Assembly: GCA_034437315.1 (NCBI GenBank) | Contig: DAOTUC010000365.1 | Location: forward strand, 1-10,262 | DNA length: 10,262 nucleotides | Direction: 5' to 3' | From: DSAR01 sp034437315 | Lineage (GTDB): Bacteria; Chloroflexota; Anaerolineae; B4-G1 | Shown: in pieces, positions 1-7,189 of the stretch | How positions within the stretch are numbered: position 1 is the stretch's first letter | Layout: each line of letters opens with the position of its first letter | Position numbers and translations under genes: made by a program | Notes under the pieces: generated by a model | What the model was told of the DNA's origin: nothing | Databases searched by the model: none | What the model saw: only the letters and a program-made list of their open reading frames with translations

Positions 1-2115
1 GTCTACCGGCCCTTCCTGGAAGAGACGGCGGACGAGTTCGGTCTGCCGCTCGATTTCGCGGCGGGGGCGCCGCTGCGCGATAACCCGGCCATCGCCGCGC
101 TGCTGAACGCGCTGACGTTGCCGCTGCCGGCGGTCAATTGGGCGGTTCGCCCCCTGCTCGACGTACTGACCAGCCCGTACCTCGATTGGTCCGGGCTGGA
201 TCTGCCGCTGGGGCAGGATGAAGCTGATTTCGGCGCTCTGGTCGATCGGCTATCCGACGCAGCGCGGGCCGGTCAGGTGGTGGAGGGACTGGACCAATGG
301 CGCGAGGCGTTCCGCCGCTTGATCGACCGCCCGGCTGGTGAGGAAGACGAAACCCCGGCCCGAGTAGAGACTCCGGGCGCAGACGAGGGAGAATTGGCCC
401 CCCGGCGTCCGCCCACCGGCGACGAGGCCGCCAGGCTGGCGGACGCCTTCGAGGCGATCGTGGCGCAACTCACGCCGCCGGAGTCGGCCACATTGCGCCA
501 ACGGGTGGCCTGGGTTGAGGCGCTCATTGGCGATGATCCCAAGTTGACGTCGCCGGGCGTCGGCTATCCTTCATCGTTTTCATCCTTGCACGTCGTCGCT
601 CGCGCCCGCGCCAACCCTCTCACCGAAGAGCGGGACGCAGCGGCCCTGCGGGCGTTCAAGGACATCCTGCGCGACCTGGTGTGGGCCGATGCTTCAAGCG
701 CCGGTGACGAGACCGTCGAGATTGCCGAGTCTCTCATGCCCCACGCGCCCTTCGTCGCCGAGTTGGCCCAGGCGGTCGATGGCGCGACCTACCGGGCGCC
801 GGTGGAGGGAGACGCGATTCTGGTCGCCTCCGCCCTGGCGGTGCGGGACCTGACCTTCGACGCCGTGGCCCTGGTGGGGCTGGCGGAGGGGGATTTTCCC
901 CGCGTCGAGCGGGAGGACGTGTTATTGCGCGAATCCGACCGGGCCTGGCTGACCGAGCAGGGCTTCCCCGTTGAGCTCCGCCTGCAGGGGGACGAGGCCT
1001 CGTTTTTCTATCAGGCGGTCACCCGGGCGCGCCGTCGCCTGCTCCTGTGCCGGCCGTACCTGAGCGACGACGGGCAGGGGTGGGAACCATCCCCCTACTG
1101 GTCGGCGGTGCGCGCGCTGTTCCCGGGCGCCCCCGTGACCCACATCCGCCCCATCGATCCCCTCCGCGACCCTGCGTCGCCCCAGGAAGCCGCCCTAAAT
1201 CTCAAACCTGCAACCTCAAACCTCATTAAACCTTCACATCCCGGCGACCTCTCCACGCTCACCTCCCTCCTCGCCCGCCGCTTCGGCGCGGAGCGCTCGT
1301 GGTCCAGCAGTAAATTGGAGACCTACGCCAAGTGCCCGCTCTACTTCTGGGCGGCCTACGCCATGGCCCTGGAACCGCGCGAGTTGCCTAAGGCCGGTTT
1401 CGACGTGTTGATCCTGGGCTCGATCTACCACCTGGTGCTGGAGCGGCTCTACGATCAGGCGCCCGACGGCGACCCCGAACGCTTGCGCGCGTTGCTGCCC
1501 GGCGTGGCCCGGCAGGTCTACGACGATGCGCCGAACGAGTACGGTTTCCGTCCCACGCCGCTCTGGGAGCGCCAGCGGGAGGAATTGACCGAGGTCCTGC
1601 GGCGGACGCTGGAGGGCTTGATCGAGGTCGCCGGCGAGTACGAGCCGACGGCGCCGGAGTTGGCCTTCGGCCTGCGCGGGGAGCCGCCGTTGGTGTTAGA
1701 AGGGGAACAGGTGTTAAAATTGCGCGGCTACATCGACCGGGTGGATCGCGCCCCTGACGGCCGCCTGCGCATCATCGACTACAAGGCCGGCTCGACGCCT
1801 ATCTCGGCCACCGCCCTCACCAAGGGGGAGCGCTTGCAACTGCCGCTCTACGCCCTGGCGGCCGAACAGGCGCTGGGGGCGGAGGTCGCCAGTGGCTTCT
1901 ACTGGCACATCGGTTCGGCCCGGCCCAGCAGCCTGCGCCTGGAAAAATACGAGGGCGGCGTGCCCGGCGCCATCGAGACGGCGGTCGGTTACGCGATGGA
2001 CATCGTGGCTGCCGTGCGGGCCGGCCAATTCGCGCCCACGCCCACCGACGGCGGCTGCCCGACCTTCTGCCCGGCCGCCCCGTTTTGCGCGTTTTACGAG
2101 ACCAAGGCGTGGTAA
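1..2115 (+). CDS. addB: AddB, C-terminal part: ATP-dependent helicase/nuclease subunit B (5' end outside window)
   Basis: Seen: the frame is open from base 1, so the true start lies upstream; 704 residues are visible, against about 1150 in typical AddB. Visible residues 293-300 (GLAEGDFP) and 337-344 (YQAVTRAR) match the degenerate helicase-like motifs of AddB. A RecB-type PD-(D/E)XK nuclease follows: H477, D579 (in GYIDRVD), D593 and K595 (in IIDYKAG). Four cysteines, C445 and C686/C690/C696, match the split iron-sulfur staple that surrounds this nuclease. The last three are spaced C-x3-C-x5-C, slightly wider than the usual C-x2-C-x5-C. Known for the family: AddB pairs with AddA to resect double-strand breaks, its nuclease cutting one strand and its inactive helicase domain reading Chi-like sites. 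The stop is 4 bp before addA, so the two are surely one operon. Odd: residues about 399-412 come from an AACCT-rich low-complexity tract. Confidence 0.88.
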   Translation, partial: VYRPFLEETADEFGLPLDFAAGAPLRDNPAIAALLNALTLPLPAVNWAVRPLLDVLTSPYLDWSGLDLPLGQDEADFGALVDRLSDAARAGQVVEGLDQWREAFRRLIDRPAGEEDETPARVETPGADEGELAPRRPPTGDEAARLADAFEAIVAQLTPPESATLRQRVAWVEALIGDDPKLTSPGVGYPSSFSSLHVVARARANPLTEERDAAALRAFKDILRDLVWADASSAGDETVEIAESLMPHAPFVAELAQAVDGATYRAPVEGDAILVASALAVRDLTFDAVALVGLAEGDFPRVEREDVLLRESDRAWLTEQGFPVELRLQGDEASFFYQAVTRARRRLLLCRPYLSDDGQGWEPSPYWSAVRALFPGAPVTHIRPIDPLRDPASPQEAALNLKPATSNLIKPSHPGDLSTLTSLLARRFGAERSWSSSKLETYAKCPLYFWAAYAMALEPRELPKAGFDVLILGSIYHLVLERLYDQAPDGDPERLRALLPGVARQVYDDAPNEYGFRPTPLWERQREELTEVLRRTLEGLIEVAGEYEPTAPELAFGLRGEPPLVLEGEQVLKLRGYIDRVDRAPDGRLRIIDYKAGSTPISATALTKGERLQLPLYALAAEQALGAEVASGFYWHIGSARPSSLRLEKYEGGVPGAIETAVGYAMDIVAAVRAGQFAPTPTDGGCPTFCPAAPFCAFYETKAW
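1195..1236 (+). repeat. In-frame AACCT-rich low-complexity tract within addB
   Basis: The pentamer AACCT recurs at 1205, 1212, 1219 and 1229, and CTCAAACCT occurs twice (1201 and 1215). The tract is A/C-rich and markedly lower in GC than the surrounding coding sequence. It encodes a short Asn/Lys/Pro/Ser-containing linker between the helicase-like part and the nuclease part of AddB, so it is probably tolerated as a flexible loop. Its composition resembles intergenic simple sequence rather than codon-biased coding DNA. Confidence 0.6.
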
Positions 2116-2119
2116 AATC

Positions 2120-5100
2120 ATGTCCATCCTCAATTTCCTCCAGCTTAATGAATCCCAGAAACACGCCGTCGCCACGCCCGGCGACGTGCTCGTCACCGCC
2201 GGGGCCGGCTCCGGCAAGACGCGGACGCTGGTGGGCCGGTATCTGTATCACCTGGAACAGGGCGCGCCGTTGCGCGGGATCGTCGCCATCACCTTCACCG
2301 AGAAGGCCGCCCGCGAGATGCGCACCCGCATCCGCCAGACCATCGACGATTGGCTGGCGCAGGTGGACGACCCCGACCGGCGCTCCGCCTGGGAGGCGCT
2401 CTTCGCCGACCTGGACGCGGCCCGCATCGGCACGATCCACAGCCTGTGCGCCCAGGTCTTACGCGAGCATCCGGTCGAGGCGGCCCGCTGGGGCGTCGAT
2501 CCGGGCTTTGGCGTGCTGGAGGAGGGCCGGGCGGCGGTGCTGCGGGCGCGGGCCGTGGAGGACGCGCTGGCCTGGGCGGCCGAGGACGAGGCGGCCTCTC
2601 ATCTCTTCGGCGCGCTGGGGGAGTTCGGGCTGCGGACGGCGGCGGCGACCCTCCTGGAGCAGCGGCTGGACGCCGACGCGGCCTTCGAGCGCCTGGGCGA
2701 CGATCCCCTGGATGCGTGGACCGAGGTCTTGCTGGCCTGGCTCGACGAGCGCTTGAGCGACCCCGGATGGCGGGAACCGCTGGACGCGCTGTCCCGCTTG
2801 CAGGCCGACGACCCGAGCGACAAGATGGCGGTCGCCCGGCAAGAGACGCTGGCCCACGCCGATGCCGCCATTGAGGCGCAGCGCCGGGGCGACGCGGCGG
2901 CGACGCTGGCGGGGCTGGCCGAGGCGCGGGCGGCGACCACCCTGTACGGACGCAAAGGGAATTGGCCCGGCGACGCGCTGGCGGAGGCGAAGGAGGCGAC
3001 GCGGGCGCTGCGGGCCTATTTCGACGAGCGCCTGGCCCCCTTGGCCGATCCCAAGAAGGGGGCGGTGTGGGCATTGGACGAGGCCGTCGCCGGCCTGATC
3101 TGGCCCTTGCACGCCACCTACCGGCGCGCCCGTGAATTGTACGCCCAGGCCCGGCGGGCGGAGAACGGGCTCGATTTCGACGACCTGGAGGCCGGCGCGC
3201 TGGCGCTGCTGCGGGAGCCGGCGGTCCGGGCGGTGTGGCAGGAGAAGGTCCAGGCGGTGTTGGTCGACGAGTTCCAGGATACCAACGAGCGCCAGCGGGA
3301 GATCGTGTACGCCCTGGTCTCCGCCGATTCGAGCGGCGCGCTCTTCGTGGTCGGCGACGCCAAGCAGTCGATCTATCGCTTCCGGGGGGCCGACGTGACC
3401 GTCTTCCGGCGGGTGCAGGAGGACGTCGAAGCGAGCGGCGAGGTGGTCGCGCTGGACCTGACGTTCCGCGCTCACCGGGGGCTGGTCGAGACGGTCAGCC
3501 GGCTCCTGGCGCCCGTCATGGGGGAGGGTGAGCGGCCGGGGCGGCCCTACGAGGTGCCCTTCGCGCCGCTGCGCGCCCATCGGGCCGAGCCGCGGGCGGG
3601 GATCGCCGCTCCTTACGTCGAGTTCCACCTGGGGTTAGGCGAGCGGGCGCACGAAGGCCGCCGAGCCGCGGCTGATGGGCTGGCGGAGCGGCTGCTGGCG
3701 CTGCGGGAGCATGAGGGGATCGACTGGGCGGACGTGGCGCTCCTCTTCCGCGCCTCGACCGCCTTCTCTGTCTACGAGGATGGCCTGGAGCGGGCGGGGA
3801 TCCCTTTCGTGACCGTGGCCGGGCGTGGCTTTTACGAGCGCTACGAGGTGCGCGCGCTGCTCAACGCGCTGCAGGCGGCGGCGGACCCGGCCGACGACCT
3901 GGCGCTGGTGGGCTTCCTGCGCTCCCCGGCAGTGGGAGGCGTGGGCTTGAGCGACGCGACGCTGTACCTGCTGCGCTTCCCGCCGTCGGAGATCGTGCCC
4001 AGGGAGGAGGACACGCCGTGCGCGATCTGGTCGATCTTACATCACCCGGCCCTGCCCGACATCGTGCCGCCGGACGAGTTGGCGCGCGCGCTCCAGGGGC
4101 GCGACCTGATCGCGGAATTGCACGATCTTGCAGGGCGTGTGTCGGTGGCCGCTTTGCTCAAACGACTGTTGGATCAGAGTGGTTACCGGGCCGCGGTGCG
4201 GGCGACGGGCGGCCCCGCGGGCGGCCCCGCGGGCGGCCCGCGGGCGCTGCGCAACGTCGACAAGCTCTTGGTCGACGCTCACGCCAGCGGGCTGGTGAGC
4301 GTGCGGGCCTTCGCCGAGTACGTGCGGGCGCTGCGCGACGTGGGCGCGCGGGAAAGCGAGGCCCCCACCGAGGCGGGGAGCGCGGTTCAACTGATGACGG
4401 TGCACAAGGCCAAGGGGCTGGAGTTCCCCGTCGTCGTCATCGCCGATGCCTCACACGGCGGCCATTGGCGCTCGGCGGGGGTGCTGTTGGACGAGCGGCT
4501 GGGCGTGGTGGTGAGCGCGCGGGACGAGGACGGACGCCGACCGGCGGCCTACGGCCTGGCGGCGGTGCGCGATGGTGAGCGGGAGGCAGCCGAGGACCGG
4601 CGCCTGCTCTACGTCGCTGCGACGCGGGCCGAGGAGAAGCTGCTGGTCAGCGGGTACACCAAGGTGCTCAAGGGTGGGGGCCTGAGCTTGCGGGGCTGGC
4701 TCGATCTCCTGGGGCCGCCGGTGGGGCTGGATGGGGTGACGGTCGCCGGGACGCCGGTCGCGGCGCAGGTATTGGACCTGGCGGCGGACGTGGGATGTAC
4801 GCTTTATCCGGGTGGAGAACAGAGGATAGAGGAGAGAGCAGAGAGGGGAGAGCGGGAGAGGGGGAGCGTGGGTGAGGGGGCGAGGGGCGATCTGGTCGCG
4901 CCGTTGGTGGGGGTGCGGGGCGAGGGAGATGAGCGGGAGGCGCGGGAAGAGCGGGAGGTAGGACCGCCGTCGCGCGTCTGGCGGGTGGCGCCCACGGCGC
5001 AACGGCCCACAGGCCCGGCGTGGGTCGTGGGTAGTCTGTTCCACGCGGCCTTGCGCTACTGGCGCTTCCCGGACGAAGGCGATCTGGAGGCGTTCTTGCG

Positions 5101-5533
5101 GCCTTTCGCGCTGCAGGCCGGGCTGACTGATCCGCGGGAGATCAAGGCGACGATCTCCGAGGCCCGGCGCTTGTTGGCCCGTTTCCAGGCTGCGCCAATC
5201 TACGCCCGGCTGGATCAGGTCGAGCGATACCACGAGGCGCCCTACACGCTGGTGTTGAACGGCAGAGCGCGCAGCGGCGTCGTGGATTTGCTGTGCCGGA
5301 TCGACGGCGAATGGACGGTGGTGGAGTTCAAGACCGACGAACTGTCCAACCTGGCCGACGTCAGGCCGCACATTGAGCGCAAGGGTTACGACCGCCAGAT
5401 GCGCGAGTACGTCGCGGCAGTGACCCGGCTGGTGGGCGAGCGCCCCCGGGGGCTGTGGGTTTTCGTGAACGTGGGCGGCGAGGTGGTCGAGGTCCCATTT
5501 GACCCCCCTGTGAATTGTGGTAGAATTCAGTGA
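2120..5533 (+). CDS. addA: AddA: UvrD-type ATP-dependent helicase/nuclease subunit A
   Basis: Start ATG at 2120 is chosen because the protein then begins directly before the Q motif (LNESQKHAV) and lies 4 bp after addB; the open frame extends further upstream but only over addB. It gives 1137 residues, near the usual 1150-1250. Superfamily 1 helicase motifs are all visible: Walker A TAGAGSGKT with K33, Walker B VDEFQDT at 382-388, GDAKQSIYRFRGAD at 412-425, MTVHKAKGLEF around 759-769, and LLYVAATRAEEK from 829. The C-terminal RecB-type nuclease shows H975, D1056 (GVVDLL), E1069 and K1071 (VEFKT). Known role: the motor and second nuclease of AddAB, unwinding and trimming double-strand ends to give the 3' tail for RecA. 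Odd: a GGP/AGGP tandem repeat near residue 700 and a purine-rich Glu/Arg/Gly stretch at about 899-950 between helicase and nuclease. An AAGG at 2104 is the only weak ribosome-binding match. Confidence 0.92.
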   Translation: MSILNFLQLNESQKHAVATPGDVLVTAGAGSGKTRTLVGRYLYHLEQGAPLRGIVAITFTEKAAREMRTRIRQTIDDWLAQVDDPDRRSAWEALFADLDAARIGTIHSLCAQVLREHPVEAARWGVDPGFGVLEEGRAAVLRARAVEDALAWAAEDEAASHLFGALGEFGLRTAAATLLEQRLDADAAFERLGDDPLDAWTEVLLAWLDERLSDPGWREPLDALSRLQADDPSDKMAVARQETLAHADAAIEAQRRGDAAATLAGLAEARAATTLYGRKGNWPGDALAEAKEATRALRAYFDERLAPLADPKKGAVWALDEAVAGLIWPLHATYRRARELYAQARRAENGLDFDDLEAGALALLREPAVRAVWQEKVQAVLVDEFQDTNERQREIVYALVSADSSGALFVVGDAKQSIYRFRGADVTVFRRVQEDVEASGEVVALDLTFRAHRGLVETVSRLLAPVMGEGERPGRPYEVPFAPLRAHRAEPRAGIAAPYVEFHLGLGERAHEGRRAAADGLAERLLALREHEGIDWADVALLFRASTAFSVYEDGLERAGIPFVTVAGRGFYERYEVRALLNALQAAADPADDLALVGFLRSPAVGGVGLSDATLYLLRFPPSEIVPREEDTPCAIWSILHHPALPDIVPPDELARALQGRDLIAELHDLAGRVSVAALLKRLLDQSGYRAAVRATGGPAGGPAGGPRALRNVDKLLVDAHASGLVSVRAFAEYVRALRDVGARESEAPTEAGSAVQLMTVHKAKGLEFPVVVIADASHGGHWRSAGVLLDERLGVVVSARDEDGRRPAAYGLAAVRDGEREAAEDRRLLYVAATRAEEKLLVSGYTKVLKGGGLSLRGWLDLLGPPVGLDGVTVAGTPVAAQVLDLAADVGCTLYPGGEQRIEERAERGERERGSVGEGARGDLVAPLVGVRGEGDEREAREEREVGPPSRVWRVAPTAQRPTGPAWVVGSLFHAALRYWRFPDEGDLEAFLRPFALQAGLTDPREIKATISEARRLLARFQAAPIYARLDQVERYHEAPYTLVLNGRARSGVVDLLCRIDGEWTVVEFKTDELSNLADVRPHIERKGYDRQMREYVAAVTRLVGERPRGLWVFVNVGGEVVEVPFDPPVNCGRIQ
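4207..4239 (+). repeat. 12-bp GC-only tandem repeat inside addA
   Basis: The unit GGGCGGCCCCGC occurs at 4207-4218 and 4219-4230, followed by a partial copy. It adds a Gly-Gly-Pro-Ala type spacer to AddA. Being a multiple of three it keeps the frame, and its copy number could vary between strains. Confidence 0.8.
4811..4968 (+). repeat. Purine-rich low-complexity insert in addA
   Basis: The coding strand becomes almost all G and A, with recurring GAGAG, GGAGAG and GAGCGGGAG words. It encodes a Glu/Arg/Gly-rich, presumably disordered linker between helicase motif VI (about 829) and the nuclease (from about 975). The AddA helicase core and nuclease motifs on either side are intact, so this is an in-frame expansion rather than damage. 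A polypurine tract of this kind can form a triplex or R-loop, but nothing here shows that it does. Confidence 0.65.
5499..5526 (+). promoter_or_regulatory. Sigma70-like promoter inside the 3' end of addA
   Basis: A -35 box TTGACC (5499-5504) and a -10 box TAGAAT (5521-5526) are separated by 16 bp. A TG one base before the -10 box makes it an extended -10. Transcription would begin near 5533, just after the addA stop and about 60 bp before the winged-helix regulator gene, which fits a separate promoter for that gene and its partner. Confidence 0.6.
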
Positions 5534-5558
5534 TTGAATATTGACTTGTGTGGGAGTG

Positions 5559-5571
5559 ATTGATTGTCAAT
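5559..5571. promoter_or_regulatory. Possible operator palindrome upstream of the regulator
   Basis: ATTGA-TTG-TCAAT is a perfect 5-bp inverted repeat with a 3-bp centre, located between the predicted transcription start and the start codon at 5592. Related half-sites (ATTGA at 5533, ATTGAC at 5540) lie just upstream. Winged-helix regulators often bind such sites in their own leader. The site is short in an A/T-rich stretch, so chance is possible. Confidence 0.3.
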
Positions 5572-5591
5572 GGGGGGGAAGTGGGTAAGCG

Positions 5592-6089
5592 ATGTCAGAC
5601 GTTGAGCGTCAACTGCGCATCCTGGAAGTGTTAGAAGAAGATCCGGAGACGACCCAGGCCGGGCTGGCGGCCCAGTTGGGGGTGGCGGTCGGCAGCGTTA
5701 ATTGGTGCATCAAGCGCTTGGTCAAGAAGGGTTATATTAAGGCGACGCGGATGAAGCGTAATCGTTTGAAGTATTTCGTCACGCCGGAGGGGCTGGCGCT
5801 CAAGGCGCGCTTGACCAGGGAGTACATGGAGGCCTCGTTGCGCGTCTACCGCGAATTGCGCGCGGCGGCTCGGGATGCGCTGGATCGGATTAGAGACGAG
5901 GGATATGTGACCGTTCGGATCGAGGGGCAGGGCGAGGCGATGGAGATCTTCCACCTGACGTGCCTGGAGGAAGGGGTTTCTTTGCAAAAGGATGGGGTTG
6001 CCCCGGCGCCGGAGGTGCAGGCCGATGGGACCGGGTTCGCGATCGTGTGGCCTAATGATATGACCACGATCGCCGGAGGCAATCAATGA
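5592..6089 (+). CDS. Winged-helix (MarR/EPS-associated-type) regulator with C-terminal extension
   Basis: Seen: 165 residues. Residues about 7-70 form a winged helix: LEVLEEDPETTQAGLAAQLG is the first helix pair, 31-46 (with SVNWCIKRLVKKG) the recognition helix, and about 48-64 the basic wing leading to VTPEGLALKARL. This pattern strongly recalls the MarR-family EPS-associated regulators of about 100 residues, found in exopolysaccharide loci. The protein is longer: a helix at 75-101 leads to 105-131, where VTVRIEGQGEAMEIFHLTCLEEGVSL looks like a weathered Rossmann beta-alpha-beta unit (G112, G114, E118). That second assignment is inference. A G-rich ribosome-binding region lies at 5572-5581. 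Its stop overlaps the next start (ATGA), so it is translationally coupled to the Uma2 gene. Likely a DNA-binding repressor, perhaps of its own unit and of the sugar genes downstream. Confidence 0.75.
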   Translation: MSDVERQLRILEVLEEDPETTQAGLAAQLGVAVGSVNWCIKRLVKKGYIKATRMKRNRLKYFVTPEGLALKARLTREYMEASLRVYRELRAAARDALDRIRDEGYVTVRIEGQGEAMEIFHLTCLEEGVSLQKDGVAPAPEVQADGTGFAIVWPNDMTTIAGGNQ

Positions 6090-6811
6090 GTGAACGAACG
6101 ATGACCTGGGAGATTGACGAGAGCCTGCGACGTCAGTTGCTGAACTTGTTATTGAGCTATCCGCACCGGAGAAAGATGACTTACGAGGAATTCCTGGACT
6201 GGGCCGACGAGGATACCCTGGCTGAATGGGTCGCCTCACCGGGGGAAAAGACGGGAGGAGTGGTTATGTACAGTCCCGCATCGAAGCGACATCAGCGTAT
6301 TGGCGATTTTCTGACCAGCGTGATCGGGGCTTTCGTTGAACAGCGTGATTTGGGGATTGTATTGAGCGCGCCTTTCCAGATGAAGTTGGAGCAGTCAGGA
6401 CGAGAACCGGATTTGCTTTTTGTGACGAAGGCGCATCTGGACCGGTTGAAGGAGACCTATCTCGACGGACCGGCCGACCTGGTTGTGGAAATCGTCTCCC
6501 CGGAGAGCGCCGGGCGCGATCGTGGCGAGAAGTTCTACGAATATGCCCAGGCTGGGGCGCCGGAATATTGGTTGATTGATCCCCAAACTGCCTGGGTTGA
6601 GTTCTATCACCTACAGGAAGGACGCTATCACGTGGCATTCAGCGGTAACGAGGGGGATTATCATTCTCCGGTTCTGCCAGATTTCTGGCTACGGGTTGAG
6701 TGGCTATGGCAAGATCCTCTGCCGCATCCGGTGCGCGCGTTGGGCGAGATTGCCGGAATCGAATCAGATCTGCTTGAGCGTTTCTTGCAGGCGTTGGGCG
6801 GGCGCAAGTGA
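6086..6811 (+). CDS. Uma2 family (DUF820) PD-(D/E)XK endonuclease-like protein
   Basis: Seen: 241 residues. The Uma2 signature is complete in order: MTYEEFLDWADEDTLAEWV (31-49), MYSPASKRHQRI (61-72), the PD pair P108-D109 in REPDLLFV, E135 in DLVVEIVSPES, K149 in GEKFYEYAQAG, and EYWLIDP (160-166). The acidic and lysine residues expected for the restriction-endonuclease-like fold are present, so the site looks intact. Known for the family: it is very abundant in cyanobacteria and Chloroflexota, usually as many paralogues, and its cellular role is mostly unknown. The start at 6086 has GGAGG at 6075-6079, six bases away, and overlaps the previous stop by 4 bp. A short insert (SPGEKTG, 51-57) replaces the usual tight turn before the MYSP strand. 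The coupling with a winged-helix regulator is unusual for a gene that often stands alone. Confidence 0.9.
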   Translation: MSERTMTWEIDESLRRQLLNLLLSYPHRRKMTYEEFLDWADEDTLAEWVASPGEKTGGVVMYSPASKRHQRIGDFLTSVIGAFVEQRDLGIVLSAPFQMKLEQSGREPDLLFVTKAHLDRLKETYLDGPADLVVEIVSPESAGRDRGEKFYEYAQAGAPEYWLIDPQTAWVEFYHLQEGRYHVAFSGNEGDYHSPVLPDFWLRVEWLWQDPLPHPVRALGEIAGIESDLLERFLQALGGRK

Positions 6812-6893
6812 GATGTGGCACGCGCAAAACGTGCGAGAGCAATATCAGTAGAGGGCGCATACAAAACTTGGGGGACTAAGTAATGAGGGGAAG

Positions 6894-7120
6894 CACAGAT
6901 TTCACCGGAATACGCATTGACACGGATTGGAAGTTAACGGCTCTCTGGTAGTTCGCCTGGTTGGATTAGCAAATGGCCAGTTTTTCGCCACGAATTACAC
7001 GAATTGTCACTAATCTTTGGGTTTTTCGTGTTAATTCGTGGCTAATTTCTCACCGCGACCATGCGAAATCCCAAAGAACCAAGTTAACAATCAGTGGAAA
7101 TCGGTGTCATCCGTGGTTAA
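6894..7120. repeat. Composite interspersed repeat, CACAGATT / CACGAATT type, near-palindromic
   Basis: Module A (6894-6938) has CACAGATTTCACC and CACGGATT, ending in GTTAAC. Module B (6987-7041) is a hairpin made of CACGAATT units. Module C (7051-7080) begins CACCGCGACC and resembles the CACCGCGGAGACGCAGAG-type repeat. Module A' (7083-7120), read on the minus strand, gives CCACGGATGACACCGATTT and ends in GTTAAC, so it is a diverged copy of A in inverse orientation. AAGTTAAC is identical at 6931-6938 and 7081-7088. From general familiarity, such phrases recur between genes in many environmental bacterial genomes; their origin and function are not established. Confidence 0.65.
6987..7041. repeat. 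Long imperfect hairpin of CACGAATT units
   Basis: The left arm (6987-7005) reads GCCACGAATTACACGAATT. The right arm (about 7024-7041) is its reverse complement apart from one extra T and mismatches at the loop end. This gives a stem of roughly 17-18 bp with an 18-20 base loop. No T tract follows, so it is not a standard terminator. It is the core of the composite repeat. Confidence 0.75.
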
Positions 7121-7180
7121 AAATAGATGAGTGCAATGAAGTCCCCTCAAATAGTAAATACACCCATCAGTAGATTAAAA

Positions 7181-7185
7181 AGGAG
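7181..7185 (+). promoter_or_regulatory. Ribosome-binding site that fixes the acetyltransferase start
   Basis: AGGAG, preceded by a run of A, lies four bases before the ATG at 7190. It selects this ATG over an in-frame upstream ATG at 7127, which has no such site and would add 21 unrelated residues before the conserved IHPTADV strand. Confidence 0.8.
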
Positions 7186-7189
7186 TTCT

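Larger units (their letters stand above)
6812..7189. other. 378-bp non-coding gap filled with degenerate interspersed repeats
   Basis: No credible gene is present; a 66-codon open frame here runs through the repeats and has no ribosome-binding site. A short hairpin GCACG/CGTGC (6818-6834) directly follows the Uma2 stop but lacks a T tract. From about 6894 to 7120 the gap contains four repeat-like modules, described separately. The AT-rich end (7120-7189) holds the ribosome-binding site of the next gene, and the promoter of the sugar pair must lie in this gap, but I could not pick a convincing one. Confidence 0.7.

Noticed and set aside
2295..3628. Long minus-strand and alternate-frame open frames across addA (up to about 390 codons)
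   Set aside because: They are Arg/Pro/Gly-rich mirror images caused by high GC at third positions, show no recognisable motifs, and lie wholly inside a gene with complete helicase motifs.
6818..6834. GCACG/CGTGC hairpin after the Uma2 stop as a terminator
   Set aside because: A 5-bp stem with no T tract is too weak to call.
6917..6945. TTGACA at 6917 as a -35 box
   Set aside because: No acceptable -10 box is found 16-18 bp downstream; the hexamer is part of the CACGGATT repeat module.
6973..7173. 66-codon + strand open frame in the gap before the acetyltransferase
   Set aside because: It reads through the hairpin repeats and has no ribosome-binding site or protein-like conservation pattern.
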